A stretch of DNA of 64,000 nt from Malania oleifera (taxonomy: Eukaryota > Streptophyta > Magnoliopsida > Santalales > Ximeniaceae), in contig NC_080423.1 in NCBI RefSeq assembly GCF_029873635.1, positions 107,803,988 through 107,867,987 of the forward strand, read 5' to 3'. The stretch's first letter is position 1. Every line of letters begins with the position of its first letter. The notes beneath the pieces are model-generated. The model made no database searches. It had not been told where the DNA came from and was given only the letters and a program-made list of their open reading frames with translations. Positions 1 through 12,194 of this stretch are shown in pieces. Both the position numbers and the translations under genes were made by a program.

Positions 1-970
1 AACCGCACCAGCAGATCTGTGAGCTACTCTCCCACTGTTCCTTGCTCCATGCCACAGCCACGAACCAACCCACACACAGCCACAGCTGTTGCCACGGCTC
101 AGTGGATTTTTTTTTTTCTCTCTCTCTCTCTCTTTTCCTTTCTTTCTCTCTTTTATTTACTTTTCTTTGAATCTTGGAATATTGAAGAAAGTTTAGTTTT
201 TTTTCTAATGTTATTGGAGTTTTCTTTCTTTTTGTTTAAGTTGAGTAATGTTGGGTATTTCATTATTGTTAAATTAATCTCTTTATTTATCTAATTGATA
301 GTTATTTTAATTTAGCATTCTTAATTAAATTCAGATATTTTTTTTGTCGAAATTCAATTTAGTTAGGGTCTATGATTCGTAAAGGTTGTGTTTTTATTGT
401 GTTCCGTTATTGTTTACGTTTTTTAAATTTCCGTTGAATTCATGTTTGCATTTAAATTGTGAGTCTTGATTTGATCTCTTAATTGTGCTAAAGGTTCGAT
501 TTTTAGTAGGTTCGGTTTTTTTTTTAGTATGTGTCTAGTTTAGTTTCCATTGTGTGTTTTTAATTCCATGTTCTAGGTTGCCATTTTTAATTAACGCGTG
601 TCCTAGTGTTTCCTTAAGTAGACTAGGGTTTTCATTATTGTTATTTTAATTCCATGTTTAAAGTTTTCATTTTTAATTAGTATGATCTAGTGTTTCCTTA
701 AGTAGACTAGGGTTATCATTATTGTTATTTAATTCCGTGTGTGATAGTTTAAGGACTTTAATTTGTGTTTTCATTTAAGTCTCCACAATCTTGAAAACCC
801 GAATCTGAACTGAGTTCAGTACCTTTTTAATTTCGATTGGAAGAAAGTAAAATTTGAGATTAAAACGCATTCCCTGAGGAGGCGATTTAGCCCTTGGGCT
901 TAATATTACACGATGAAACTCCTATACTTGGGATAACTTTCGAGCTGCTCATTTTTCGAGTGAGTCATTA
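1..970. other. AT-rich LTR-like remnant, no gene
   Basis: No protein-coding signal is visible. The first 100 bases are C-rich, a CT tract follows (117-150), and the rest is T-rich with repeated phrases such as TTAAGTAGACTAGGGTT near 614-632 and 695-713. Around 868-945 the text ('cctgaggaggcga' followed by 'cactcctatacttggg'-like words) recalls the end of long LTRs of some plant gypsy elements, but no boundary or target duplication could be placed. The junction at about 971 is where similarity to the second internal copy (13369 onward) begins, so this block is foreign to that copy. Confidence 0.4.
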
Positions 971-1959
971 TCTAGTTTGTTTCATGTGACGATGTCATTT
1001 TAATTCCCTATCTTCTGGCAGTCTGTCAACACTATTGTCTCGAACAATTTCCCTTTCATCAATAAATTGAATTATGCATTTTCTCATATCACTTGTGTCC
1101 TGAGTTCAGTTGACCAAAAATTTGTTTGCTGATGTTTCGTGTAAAGATAAGGAAAATAATAATACCAATATTCATAAGCCAGAAAGTGATGCTAATTTTG
1201 AAAACCAAACACGGGAGGTGGAATCAGAAGAAGATAAAACAATTTTCCTCACCCTATGAAGACAGATGTTGTGAAGAAACAAAGAATCTCGAAGGAATTC
1301 AGTAAAATACATGTGCTGTGCCAAGAATTTCAAGTCAATTCACTATTCATGTTTTGATCAAATGATAGATGGCCATCTTTGGCCGACCAGTTATCCCTAA
1401 AAAGAACCAAATATTGATTTACCAATTGTTAACCAAGTTGAGCTTGAATGTTAAACTAGTCTTTTCCTAAAAGCCAGTTCACCAAAAAGTTAACCTGGGT
1501 TGGGCCTCTTAGCGTTTGGCAAGTCATATGAGACAACAATGGGCTATCAAAATGATGGTAGGCCATTTTTCTTCTACCCAAAAGAAATTCAAAGAAGAAA
1601 TCTCTTGCAAGCCCTTTTGAGCCTAAAAAATTTATTTATTGATTAACCCGTCAAAGGATCACTCCCCCACACTGGGGCAGTTTAAAAGAAATCAGTCCCA
1701 AATGAAGTCTAAACAAAAATGACAAAATCCCTTCATAGAGAAAAACAAAAGGGAGCAGTAAAAGCAAATGGAAAGAGAAAGAAGAAAAGAGAAAGAAAAT
1801 AAGGGACATACCATGCATGTGATCCTTGACCAAATTACCCTTGATGAAAATGATGATTTTGAGCCTTATTTAACCCTTTCTTTCTTTAAACCCCCCAGCC
1901 TACATTACGGTCCAAATGAAGTCCTGACCAGATTGGTATACATCGTTGTCTCTAATGAT

Positions 1960-2050
1960 TTGTCAAACTCAATGACGAGTCTGAACTACGTAATGACCTG
2001 ATCCTGAAAAGGTACGTAGGCAGCTTGTTTAATTAACAAGTTCGGTCAAC
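1960..2050 (+). other. conserved double hairpin with GGTACGTAGGCA motif (copy 1)
   Basis: Two short hairpins flank the GGTACGTAGGCA motif. The first pairs ACTC with GAGT around 1967-1981. The second pairs CTTGTT with AACAAG around TAATT at about 2024-2040. The same module recurs at 14367-14450, 27146-27240, 32460-32545 (minus) and 54557-54645, with the stems largely preserved. Function is unknown; it may be an RNA structure of the element. Confidence 0.5.
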
Positions 2051-3339
2051 ATCTTGCAAAACGTCTCAACTTGAACTGGGGGCGTAAAACATTATTTGGG
2101 GTGGTATTTTTGAGCCTTAGTTTCCCTTTTATTCTGAAAACCTGTATCCCTCAGTTTACGTTTCGTCCTGAGTCTTAAAGACCATCTTGAGATCAAAACA
2201 TGAGTTGAACTTGACTAAACTAAAGGCAACGTGTAAATACATGAAATTCCTAATGGTTTCACAACAGGATGAAACAAAAGAAGAGAGGTGGCCATCGATA
2301 AAGCTGGGATAGTCGAAGAAAAGATCAGCCATTCAGTTTGGTAAATTAACATCAATATCATATGGCTTTTGAATACTGGTATGAATTTTTCTTGTAATAG
2401 CATTGGAACATGGTAAAACATCTTTTTGGGTGGTTGACCTTTTGATTTCACCAGTTGATGTCATAATTGCATAATCATTCCTCATTTCAATGGGATGGAT
2501 AGTCAAAAAGTTTCGGAACCACTAGTGTGCTTCTTATAGAGGAGTTCCCCATTCAGGAAATACAATGCACATAGAATCAGTCAATTTAATTGGGGCAAAT
2601 GTCATGTCAGGCTTTAAAAAACTGCTTATTCAAGAAGAATCTGACAACCAGGCCAAGATCAATGGCAGATAAACTCATTTGGAGCAAGTTTCGACTTAAG
2701 TTTTAGTGGGACTTATTCAAGCACCTTCTTATCAGACTGGATGAATAGGAAAACAGGGCCAAGAGCTGTTATAAATCCATTCAACTGGATAGATTCTGTG
2801 ATGGAGTTTCATTTAAGCCAAGTTGACCACCTCCATTAAGGAAATTGGGCCAAGATCAGTTATGAATCCATTTAGTTGGGGCAAGTTTCGAGGGAACCAG
2901 GTCAGGGGCAACGTAGTCAAGATTAGAGATTGATCGGCACATTGGAAAAAGAAAGTTCATGCATCGTCATGTATTTCATGCATTACACAGAGAAGTGCAT
3001 ACATTTTATATCATACAACATGCCTGCATATCCCCATGTTCTAGTGTCATATCAAACACCTTGCATGCATGCATCCCCACATAACATCATTCATTCACAC
3101 CTGTTTTGTCATCCTTGTCTAAGCAATCCATGTTTCATCTAAAAAAAAGGGAAAGGAAGAAGAAAAAAGGGGGTTGGGGCAACTGGCCAAGGCACCAATT
3201 GATCCATCTACCCTGAGACTGGGGCAACTGGCCCAGGTTGTATTCAAGTCTTTTGCTTCCAAACTGGGGCAATAGACCCTAGTCCAAATTTTAGCATTCA
3301 TTTTGAATCTGTGGCATCTGCCTTCAGGACCAAATTAGG

Positions 3340-3600
3340 TTGCATGACTCTTAGGATCCTATACCCGAGATCATCAATTCAAAATTTCATCTGACTCTCG
3401 GTATCCTACACCTGAGTATTCATCGTCAATTCAACAACTCATCTGGCTCTCGGGATCCTATACCCGAGTATTCATCATCAGTTCAAAATTTCATCTTGCT
3501 CTCGAGATCCTATACCTGAGCATTCATCATCAAATTGACAATTCCTCCGGCTCTCGGTATCCTATACCCAAATATTCATCATCAATTCAAAATTTCATTT
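3340..3600 (+). repeat. degenerate ~60 bp tandem repeat with hairpin core
   Basis: About four diverged units of roughly 60 bp, each with a core such as CTCGGGATCCTATACCCGAG followed by 'attcatcatcaattcaaaatttcatc'-type spacer words. The core is an inverted repeat (CTCGGG with CCCGAG) around ATCCTATA. This looks like the divergent edge of the array that continues as 45 bp units to the right. Similar units lie at 15770-16080. Confidence 0.7.
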
Positions 3601-4990
3601 TGCTATCGGGTTCCTACACCCGGTGCAAGTCATCCTCCGTGAACTATAGCTCGGGTTCCTACACCCGGTGCAAGTCACCCCTCGTGAACTATAGCTCGGG
3701 TTCCTACACCCGGTGCAAGTCACCTTCCGTGCACTATAGCTCGGGTTCCTACACCCGGTGCAAGTCACCCTTCCGTGAACTATAGCTCGGGTTCCTACAC
3801 CCGGTGCAAGTCACCGTCCGTGAACTATAACTCGGGTTCCTACACCCGATGCAAGTCGCCTCTCATGAACTATAGCTCGGGTTCCTACACCCGGTGCGAG
3901 TCACCCTCCGTGAACTATAGCTCGGGTTCCTACACCCGGTGCAAGTCACCCCTCGTGAACTATAGCTCGGGTTCCTACACCCAGTGCAAGTCACCTTCCG
4001 TGCACTATAGCTCGGGTTCCTACACCTGATGCAAGTCACCCCTCATGAACTATAGCTCGGGTTCCTACACCCGGTGCAAGTCATCCTCCGTGAACTATAG
4101 CTCGGGTTCCTACACCCGGTGCAAGTCACCCCTCGTGAACTATAGCTCGGGTTCCTACACCCGGTGCAAGTCACCTTCCGTGCACTATAGCTCGGGTTCC
4201 TACACTCGGTGCAAGTCACCCTTCCGTGAACTATAGCTTGGGTTCCTACACCCGGTGCAACTCACCGTCCGTGAACTATAGCTCGGGTTCCTACACCCGA
4301 TGCAAGTCGCCTCTCATGAACTATAGCTCGGGTTCCTACACCCGGTGCAAGTCACCTTTCCGTGCACTATAGCTCGGGTTCCTACACTCGGTGCAAGTCA
4401 CCCTTCCGTGAACTATAGCTCGGGTTCCTACACCCGATGCAAGTCACCCCTCATGAACTATAGCTCGGGTTCCTACACCCGGTGCAAGTCATCCTCCGTG
4501 AACTATAGCTCGTGTTCCTACACCCGGTCCAAGTCACCCCTCGTGAACTATAGCTCGGGTTCCTACACCCGGTGCAAGTCACCTTCGGTGCACTATAGCT
4601 TGGGTTCCTACACCCGGTACAAGTCACCCTTCCGTGAACTATAGCTCGGGTTCTTACACCCGGTGCAAGTCACCGTCCGTGAACTATAGCTCGGGTTCCT
4701 ACACCTGATGCAAGTCACCCCTCATGAACTATAGATTGGGTTCCTACACCCGGTGCAAGTCATCCTCCGTGAACTATAGCTCAGGTTCCTACACCCGGTG
4801 CAAGTCACCCCTCGTGAACTATAGCTCGGGTTCCTACACCCGGTGCGAGTCACCCTCCGTGAACTATAGCTCGGGTTCCTACACCCGGTGCAAGTCACCC
4901 TTCTATGAACTATAGCTCGGGTTCCTACACCCGGTGCAAGTCACCCTTCTGTGAACTATAGCTCGGGTTCCTACACTCGACGCAAGTCAT
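3600..4990 (+). repeat. 45 bp tandem array (~31 units)
   Basis: Head-to-tail 45 bp units, consensus core GCTCGGGTTCCTACACCCGG followed by 'tgcaagtcaccctccgtgaactata'-type words. Because 45 is a multiple of three and the unit lacks stops, long frames appear with a 15-residue period (for example SGSYTRCKSPSVNYS). One-base insertions (CCCTTCCGTG for CCCTCCGTG, for example near 3770 and 4220) break the frame repeatedly, so it is not one protein. I read it as a non-coding 3' satellite of the retrotransposon; plant Tat/Ogre elements are known to carry hypervariable tandem repeats between pol and the 3' LTR. Confidence 0.9.
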
Positions 4991-5149
4991 TCTCATGTGC
5001 TCTCAAGCATACATGCAAATCGGTTTTCACAAATCATTTTGGTCTCTTTTTACATTGGGCCTGGTCCAAAATCAGCGTCTTTTATCTTTGCAGGCTTGTT
5101 GCTACAAATAACGTAGGAGAGTTCCTACTTTTACTTTGAAGCGACGAAG

Positions 5150-5167
5150 CCTACAAAGAGGGACAGA
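5150..5167 (+). promoter_or_regulatory. polypurine tract of Tat/Ogre-like copy 1
   Basis: The sequence CCTACAAAGAGGGACAGA directly abuts the LTR start TGTAGACACC at 5168. The same arrangement occurs at 18147-18164, 58942-58959 and, on the minus strand, 28093-28110. It is the expected site for plus-strand priming in reverse transcription. Confidence 0.75.
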
Positions 5168-5289
5168 TGTAGACACCTCATTTTTACCCAGGCCCAACAT
5201 TATTATTATTATTATTATTACTATTTTATTATTATTATTTTGCTATCATTATTATTATTATTATTATTAGTTTTCATTATATTTATTAC

Positions 5290-5333
<44 letters not shown>

Positions 5334-5369
5334 TTTACCATTATCACTTTTTATTCTTATTTATTTATC

Positions 5370-5400
<31 letters not shown>

Positions 5401-5676
5401 TTGATTTCTATTGTTGTTATTTACACTATTATTTTTATTTTTATTTTTATTTTTTTCACTATTATTATTATTGTTAATTATTTTTCCATATTGATATAAG
5501 TAATTTATTATTATTACAATTATTTTATTATTATTATTTTCCTATATTGATATAAGTAATTTATTATTATTACTATTATTATATTATTATTATTTATTTT
5601 CCTATATTGATATAAGTAATTTATTATTATTACTATTATTATATTATTGTTATTTTCCTATAGTGTTATAAGTGGC

Positions 5677-5726
<50 letters not shown>

Positions 5727-5771
5727 GTTTTTATTTGTTATTCTTCCCACTATATTTGCCAATATTATTAT
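5168..5771 (+). mobile_element. LTR, 5' part (interrupted; continues at 9244)
   Basis: The LTR begins TGTAGACACCTCATTTTTACCC right after the polypurine tract, then dissolves into (ATT)n-rich sequence. It is interrupted at 5771 by a solo LTR and resumes at 9239/9244 after the ATTAT duplication, ending at 12194. The reassembled length would be about 3.55 kb, comparable with sister LTRs (2.6-3.5 kb). Confidence 0.75.
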
Positions 5772-5823
5772 TGTAGACACCCTATTTTTGCCCTAGCCAA
5801 ATAGAACAAGGGGTCCCCTCTTA

Positions 5824-5917
<94 letters not shown>

Positions 5918-6101
5918 TTGTTATTATTATTTTCCTATATCATTAGTACTTTACTTGTATTTTTATTATCATTATTATTATTATTATTTTTCATTTTTAT
6001 TTATTTTTACTAGTACGTTTATTTTATTTTTACTTTACTATAATTACTTTTATTTTTCATTTATTTTATTATTTTTGATATATTATTTATTTATTTATTA
6101 C

Positions 6102-6139
<38 letters not shown>

Positions 6140-6366
6140 TTTATTATTATTACTACTATTGTTTTTATTATTTTTGGTAATGTTATCATTATTATTATTA
6201 TTATTATTTATTACTTTTAATAATAGTATTTTATTTTTATTAATATTATTGTTATTATTATTATTTTATCATCATTTTTATTTTTATTTTTATTTTTATT
6301 TTTTTATTTTTTTTATTTTTTTATTTTTTTATTTTTTTTTACTATAATTATTTATTATTTACTAGT

Positions 6367-6399
<33 letters not shown>

Positions 6400-6560
6400 T
6401 ATTACTATTATTACCTTATTGATGTTATTACTATAATTATTATTATTATTATTATTATTATTATTTCTATATGTATTATTACCATAAGAATAAGAAAAAA
6501 AAAAAGAGAAAAAGAACAATAAAATCCAAAAAGGAAAGTTCATTAGCGTTTTCGGGGAGA

Positions 6561-6576
6561 TGCCTATTTAAAGGCA
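6561..6576. promoter_or_regulatory. TATA-like box inside a palindrome
   Basis: TGCCTATTTAAAGGCA is an inverted repeat (TGCCT with AGGCA) centred on a TATTTAAA box. It sits at the U3 to leader transition of the solo LTR, the position where sister LTRs carry TATATAAG or a different palindromic TATA box (49336-49353). Confidence 0.55.
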
Positions 6577-6579
6577 TGT

Positions 6580-7200
6580 TCACAGGGTGAACAAGGGCGG
6601 GGGCATACACACACCGCCGGGGCTGCGCACGGGGCCGGAGAAACAAAATAAAAAAAAAAACTCTCTCAAAGCTCTCCCTCTCTTATCCCTCTGTTCTTCA
6701 GCCTCACCGCTGCACCCAACAGCTCTCCGGCAACCACCTGACCTAGCAACCACCAGGCCTGACCACCCTCTGCAGCCATCAATCCCCTCCACTCCGCCGA
6801 ACACATCCTCAGCTTCAAACCAGCAACCTGTGAGCAGCACCTTCGGCCAGCCACTCCACAGCAGACCCGAAAGCTTCATTCCAGTTCCAGCAGGCCTCTT
6901 GGCAAACACTAGCCCAGCAAACCGAGCCCCCTCCAGCCACGACTCCCATCTCGGTCACATAACAACTGAAACCAGCAACTGAGACCACCAAACCAGCCAC
7001 TCCACGGACCACCGGCCAGTCCTCCTCGTCATCGCCCGTCACACCAGCCTCCGGCCACGCACGGTAACCCAGCAGCCGCCGTCGTCACTGTCAGTCCCAC
7101 CACTCGCCGTTTCCGCCGTCACCGCCTCATCGCCCATCCTTCGGCCACTAGCCTCCTCTCCGGTGGTACCCCCATGGTAAGTCCCCGGTGAGCCCCCTGC
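6580..7200 (+). other. GC-rich LTR leader with overlapping open frames, probably non-coding
   Basis: This stretch downstream of the promoter is C-rich (Pro/Ser/Thr/His-rich in translation) and stays open in several frames on both strands, including 131 residues on plus from 6587 and 109 on minus. Openness in many frames at once is what GC-rich, stop-poor DNA gives by chance. No domain was recognised. It differs from the leaders at 9590-10070, 18745-19700 and 49375-50064, so each LTR subfamily has its own leader. Confidence 0.5.
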
Positions 7201-8799
7201 CTCCTATTTCTGCATGTCGGCCACAGCACACACATATGCACGGCCTGATCTTTTGTGTTTTTCTTTTCTCTTTATTTTATTTTGTTGAAAAATTTGTAAA
7301 CGGTTCATACAATTATGTTAGATAGGCCATGAGAGATGCAAGTTTCCAATTTTGTTTCTTTAAATAATAATAATAATGTTGGCAGTGAAGAGTTAGGTAG
7401 TAAGTGTTAACAGTAAATATTAATTGATTTATCATCACATATGTGGGTTTTGGTTGTTAGTGGTAGTGTTTTAATATTTAAAATTTAGGTTTAAAGTTTC
7501 ATTGTCTTTATTGTGTATATTACTTAATATTATTGTCGTAGGTTTTGGATTATATCATTTATTTTTTTTTTTTTTTTTTTTTCTCATAGCTATTGTTGTA
7601 TATTTGTTTAAAGTACTTATATTATTGTTGTATTTGTTTTGTAATCATTGTAATATACTTATTTTTATTGTTACATATTATTTATGGTGTTTGTTTTATT
7701 GTGTAGACATTATTTAGGCTTTTTGATGTATTTAGGATATTTATCATGATTATTGTTTATGGGATATTTAAGGATTTTGTGTATTATTGTTTATTATTTA
7801 GGATTGTAATATTTACGTATGTTCATGATTCTTGATTATTTACATTATTTTCACGATATTATCATTTAAGGTTTTGGTTATTGTTTTATGTTAGGGTTTT
7901 GACTATTGTACATTATTAGGGTTTTGAGTGGTTTTATCTGTCACTATATTGTTATTGTCTATTAATTTTAGGGATTAATTGTTTCCATATAACTTGTGTA
8001 TTAGTTTTAGGATAGATACGTTTCCATATTATTATCACATTGTAACTTTAGGAATTGTTACGTTTCCAAATTATTAGTACATATCTTTTAGGATTTTTGA
8101 TTTATTCCCATTTTATTGCACATTTAACTTTTTAGGGTTTGATTATTTCCATGACATTGTATATTTATTTTTAGGTTTGTCTAAATGCTATAATTTCGTC
8201 TTATTTGTTTCCATGTTTGTTTATATTCAACTTTTAGGGTTTGACCTATTGTCATATTTCCTTTATTGTTCATATTAGAGTGTTGTTAGTGTTATGTCAA
8301 AATCTTGATTATTTATAATTAGGGCTTTTGCCTGTATTTGTTAGGATATGTTATTATTATATTGTATAGTTATTTAAATTATGATGTATATGTATTATTA
8401 GTCTAGTAGTATTATTATGGTATAATATTTACGTGTTATGGTATATTTAAATATTAAAGTGGTATTATAATATTGTATTGGTATTTATGTGTTATTAATA
8501 TTGTGAGATATACATGTGTTATTACTATAGTAGTATTGTTATTATAGGTAATGTATTATCATTATAATATATTAGGACTATTATTATCACATATTTCTAG
8601 AATTTTCAACTATATCTTATGTTTATATTTCGTATTGTAGTATCTTAATATTCTAGTATTACTATTTTTTATCTTTGTTATTAAGTTTAAATTATTATAT
8701 CTATTATCCAAAACCTCCCAAACTAGTACTTTCATACTTAGGAAAACCCATAAAATTTCTAAAATTTGGGAGCGTATTTTATAAAGTATTTTTGATTTT

Positions 8800-9238
8800 T
8801 AATCCCTATGATTTTATTGCGGGGGTATGAGCCCTCGGGCATCACGTACCCTAAGCTCTGAGGGAACATATATGTATACATTAGCTTTATTTATTTCTTA
8901 TTTTACTTATTTATTTTTTTTTACATGTATTTATAAATTCATAAAAATTAGTAATTTCAAGAATTATTAGATTAACTTAGGGATAATTTCAAATTAATTA
9001 GGTACCGTTCGTAAGGACGGGCGCGTAGGGGGTGCTCGTACCTTTCCCTCGCGTAACCGAACTCCCGACCCCAACTCTGGTAATGTAGACCGATTCTTGC
9101 CCTAACGGGGTAGTAATCATGTATTCTAACCGCACTAAAGGTTAGTGGCGACTCCAAAATTCCATGTTTTCCTTGAAATATTAAAATGATTTCTAATTTC
9201 GCCGCCCGGGGCACACGCGCTCCCGGGACGTCGCGACA
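8800..9238 (+). promoter_or_regulatory. conserved LTR tail (R/U5 region)
   Basis: Shared by every LTR of the family (also 11780-12194, 23731-24156, 35795-36219, 51075-51500). It contains the 'gggggtatgagcc' block, the fold-back arm 'gataatttcaaattaattagg', the 'accgttcgtaagaacggg' hairpin, 'gtagtaatcatgtgttcta', and the GC-rich end CCCGGGGCACACGCGCTCCC leading to GACGTCGCGACA. The last part forms CCCGGG/CCCGGG pairing. Confidence 0.7.
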
Positions 9239-9495
9239 ATTATTATTATTATTATTATTATTAGTATTTTTATTAACATTATTATTTGGCTATTATCATT
9301 AATTTTTATTACTCTTGCTATTATTTATTATTTTTATTTCTATATTCACTTTATTATTATTTTTACCTTATTATTATTTTTTCCTTATTACCATATTAGT
9401 AATTATACTCATATATATTATTTCCAAAATAAAAAATATAATTAAAATACCATAAACCAAAAAATAAAAGAGAGAGTTAGGGTTTCTAATTTTTT

Positions 9496-9502
9496 TATAT
9501 AA
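9496..9502 (+). promoter_or_regulatory. TATA box of interrupted LTR
   Basis: TATATAA, followed by AGGAGCC and the leader. Same position as TATATAA at 18701-18707 and 21594-21600 in sister LTRs. Confidence 0.6.
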
Positions 9503-9533
9503 GGAGCCTTTTCTTCTCTTCTAAGCACGGCCG

Positions 9534-9534
<1 letters not shown>

Positions 9535-9566
<32 letters not shown>
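9535..9566 (+). repeat. homopolymer run of 32 G
   Basis: An uninterrupted G run 33 bases after the TATA box, flanked by CCGC and CAGCGCACAG. It could form G-quadruplexes in DNA or in the LTR transcript. Its exact length should be treated with caution, since homopolymers are error-prone in sequencing. Confidence 0.8.
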
Positions 9567-9569
<3 letters not shown>

Positions 9570-10178
9570 CGCACAGTGAAAAAAAATCTGTTTCTTTCTT
9601 CTGCTCCTTCTTCTTCTCTCGTCATCCATCCTCACGCTCCTGCTCTTTCTCCACCGTACTCTCCGTCACTCCATCATCCTCACCATCCTCCATTCCCTTG
9701 ATTTCCATAGCCTCTCCCCCACCATCATCACCTTCGCTCTTCCCTCGCAGCCACGCGAACGCACAGCAGCACCCAGAACCTCGGCCATCTGCTCCCCCAA
9801 ACTCACTTTGCACCAGCACCGCACAGACCAACTCGGCCCTATCCTGCAACTCCGACGACTCTAGCGTCTCCACAGCTCCGGACTGCCACACCAACACTGC
9901 TGCCCCTGCAACTCTCCATCACGCACACAGCCATGGCAGCACTGCTACCCCTGCAACTCCCGTCACCGTCTGCTCCACCCACGCCCAGCCGCGACTGTCT
10001 CCGGCCATCTCACAGGCAAACCGAGCCCTCTCCAGCCACAACTCCCATCTCCGGCCCCCTCTGTAAGTACCCGCTGCCATCCCCTGTACACACACACCAC
10101 ACACACGCACACGGACCTCATGAAAACTGCATCTTACACACACAGTATACATATATATATTTATATATTCATCAGTGT

Positions 10179-10209
<31 letters not shown>

Positions 10210-12194
10210 CGTATATATTGGTTTTGGTTTGAGGCTTTAATGCTTAAAGTTTAAATTTTTGGCATCTATATGTATATACTATATTGACCATATTAGTACT
10301 ATTATTCGTATATTATTGATAGTAATATTATTATTATTTATATATTATATTATTATGTTGTTTTGTATATCAATATTAATAATGTTGTTAGATTGTTCGT
10401 ATATTACCATTAATAATATTATTATATGATTTGTATAATATTTCTAATATTGTCATCACATCATAGGTGTATTGTTATTATTAGTATTATATGATTTATA
10501 TATCATTATTAGTAATATTATTATATAGTTGGTTTATTAATATTAGCATTGTTGTTATATTAATTATATTAGTATTAGTATTACGTAGTTTGTATATTAT
10601 TATTAATTACATGATTGCGCTATTCTTATGTTACTGGTTTGTATATTACTATTAGTAAAATTACGGTATGGTTTGGATGTTATTATTATATTAATTATCA
10701 TATTGATTTTATTAGTATTAATATTCTATTGTTTGCATATGGTTGGTATTATTATTATGTAGATTGTTTTATTATTGTTATATGCTATTATTGGGTTTAT
10801 TATGTAGATTTTTTCATTATTATGTTTAGGTTTATATAGTTGATTTGCATATATTATATATTGGTTACGGTTAGCATGTTGATTTATCTAGTAATATTGT
10901 GTTTAGTATTTTAGTGTATTTAGCATGTTAGTTTTAAGGTATGTTCAATATTATAATGGATATTACATATTATATATTTATTACTATCATATTTGTAGTA
11001 TTTTAATGTACACAATATCATTTATCTTGGTAACCTTAGTATTTTGAGATTATGTTATTATATTGTATATTAGGGTATATTTAAAATTGCTGCATTGCTA
11101 CTATATATTCTTAACATTGTATATCATGTTTTGATTTATTGTATTCTCATATTTTGATTTATTGTATCTTGATGTATTTTTAGGGTTGAAATTGCTTCCA
11201 TATAAATTATGTACTTAGGGTTTTTGGTCATTATTGTACTCACTTTGTATTTAATATTTGTATAGTTAGGGTTGTGTATTAATTTTGGCAACCGTTTTGT
11301 ATTTATTATTTTCAGCGATACCTTGTTTCCATAATTTCATTATTTCTTTACTTGTGCATAGGTTTCCATGTTTTAATTTGAAATTTGGTTTATCTCTTTT
11401 ATCAATTATTTCCATATGGGTGTAAAGGTATTTATAGGATATTAGGGGTGTGTACCATTAGGAAGATTATTATTATTACCTTTTATTTATAGTGTATTAT
11501 TATTATTATCATGTGTGAAATTATTATGTTACCATTATGATATTTAGAATATGTATTTATTGTTAATATGTGCGTATTAATATTATTGTCATTATGGGAT
11601 TACTACTATTAATATTAATATTATTATTATTATTATTATCATTAGTACCATTATTATTATTTTTACTATTGTTATTTATTATTATTATTATTGTTATTAT
11701 TATGTTCATTATTATAATGATTATTATTATTTTATTTTATTATATATTTTTTTTATTAAATATTTTTTATTTTTACAATCCCTATGATTTTAATGCGGGG
11801 GTATGAGCCTTCGGGCTTCACGTACCTTAAGCTCTGAGGGAATATATGTATTTATTTATTTATTTATTTATTTTTCATACTTATTTATAAATTCATAAAA
11901 AGAAGTAATTTAAAAACGTATTAGATTAACTTAGGGATAATTTCAAATTAATTAGGTACCGTTCGTAAGAACGGGCGCGTAGGGGGTGTTCGTACCTTCC
12001 CCTCACGTAACCGAACTCCTGACCCCAACTCTAGTAATGTAGACCGATTCTACTCCTAACGCGGTAGTAATCATGTGTTCTAACCTCACTAAAAGTTAGT
12101 GGCGACTCTGACACTTTTATATTTTTAATTGAAAATTAAAGTTAATTTTTTATTTCGCCGCCCGGGGCACACGCGCTCCTGGGACGTCGCGACA

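Larger units (their letters stand above)
971..5167 (+). mobile_element. Tat/Ogre-like element, internal 3' region (copy 1)
   Basis: This non-coding internal region is collinear with 13369-18164. Both start with TCTAGTTTGTTTCAT, contain the same block around 'gatggccatctttggccgacc' words (1367 and 13756), the GGTACGTAGGCA motif (2011-2022), repeated 'aactggggca' phrases, 3' tandem repeats, and a purine-rich tract directly before an LTR start at 5168. No gag or pol domain is present, so the coding part has been lost or lies to the left of the window. A GGTACGTAGGCA-like motif near the 3' end is something I associate with Tat/Ogre-lineage Ty3/gypsy elements; the family call is an inference from that motif, the primer site of sister copies, and the gag of copy 2. 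Confidence 0.75.
5772..9238 (+). mobile_element. solo LTR of the Tat/Ogre-like family, TSD ATTAT
   Basis: A complete 3467 bp LTR, from TGTAGACACCC at 5772 to GTCGCGACA at 9238. The flanking pentanucleotides 5767-5771 and 9239-9243 are both ATTAT. That sequence is common in the surrounding (ATT)n tract, so the duplication is exact but weak evidence alone; the lack of any internal sequence on either side supports the solo-LTR reading. Order: (ATT)n-rich U3, a TATA-like box in a palindrome (6561-6576), a GC-rich leader (6580-7200), a long T-rich stretch, and the conserved tail (about 8800-9238). It is inserted inside another LTR of the same family. Confidence 0.8.
9239..12194 (+). mobile_element. 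LTR, 3' part (continuation of 5168-5771)
   Basis: After the solo LTR the (ATT)n tract resumes. Then follow a TATATAA box (9496-9502), a run of 32 G (9535-9566), a CT/GC-rich leader, a long AT-rich region, and the conserved tail ending GACGTCGCGACA at 12194. The LTR start is missing here but present at 5168, which supports a single LTR split by the insertion. It is followed immediately by gag-like coding sequence instead of a primer-binding site. Confidence 0.75.

Noticed and set aside
6587..6982. 131-residue proline-rich frame
   Set aside because: GC-rich LTR leader open in several frames; no homologous frame in sister LTRs.
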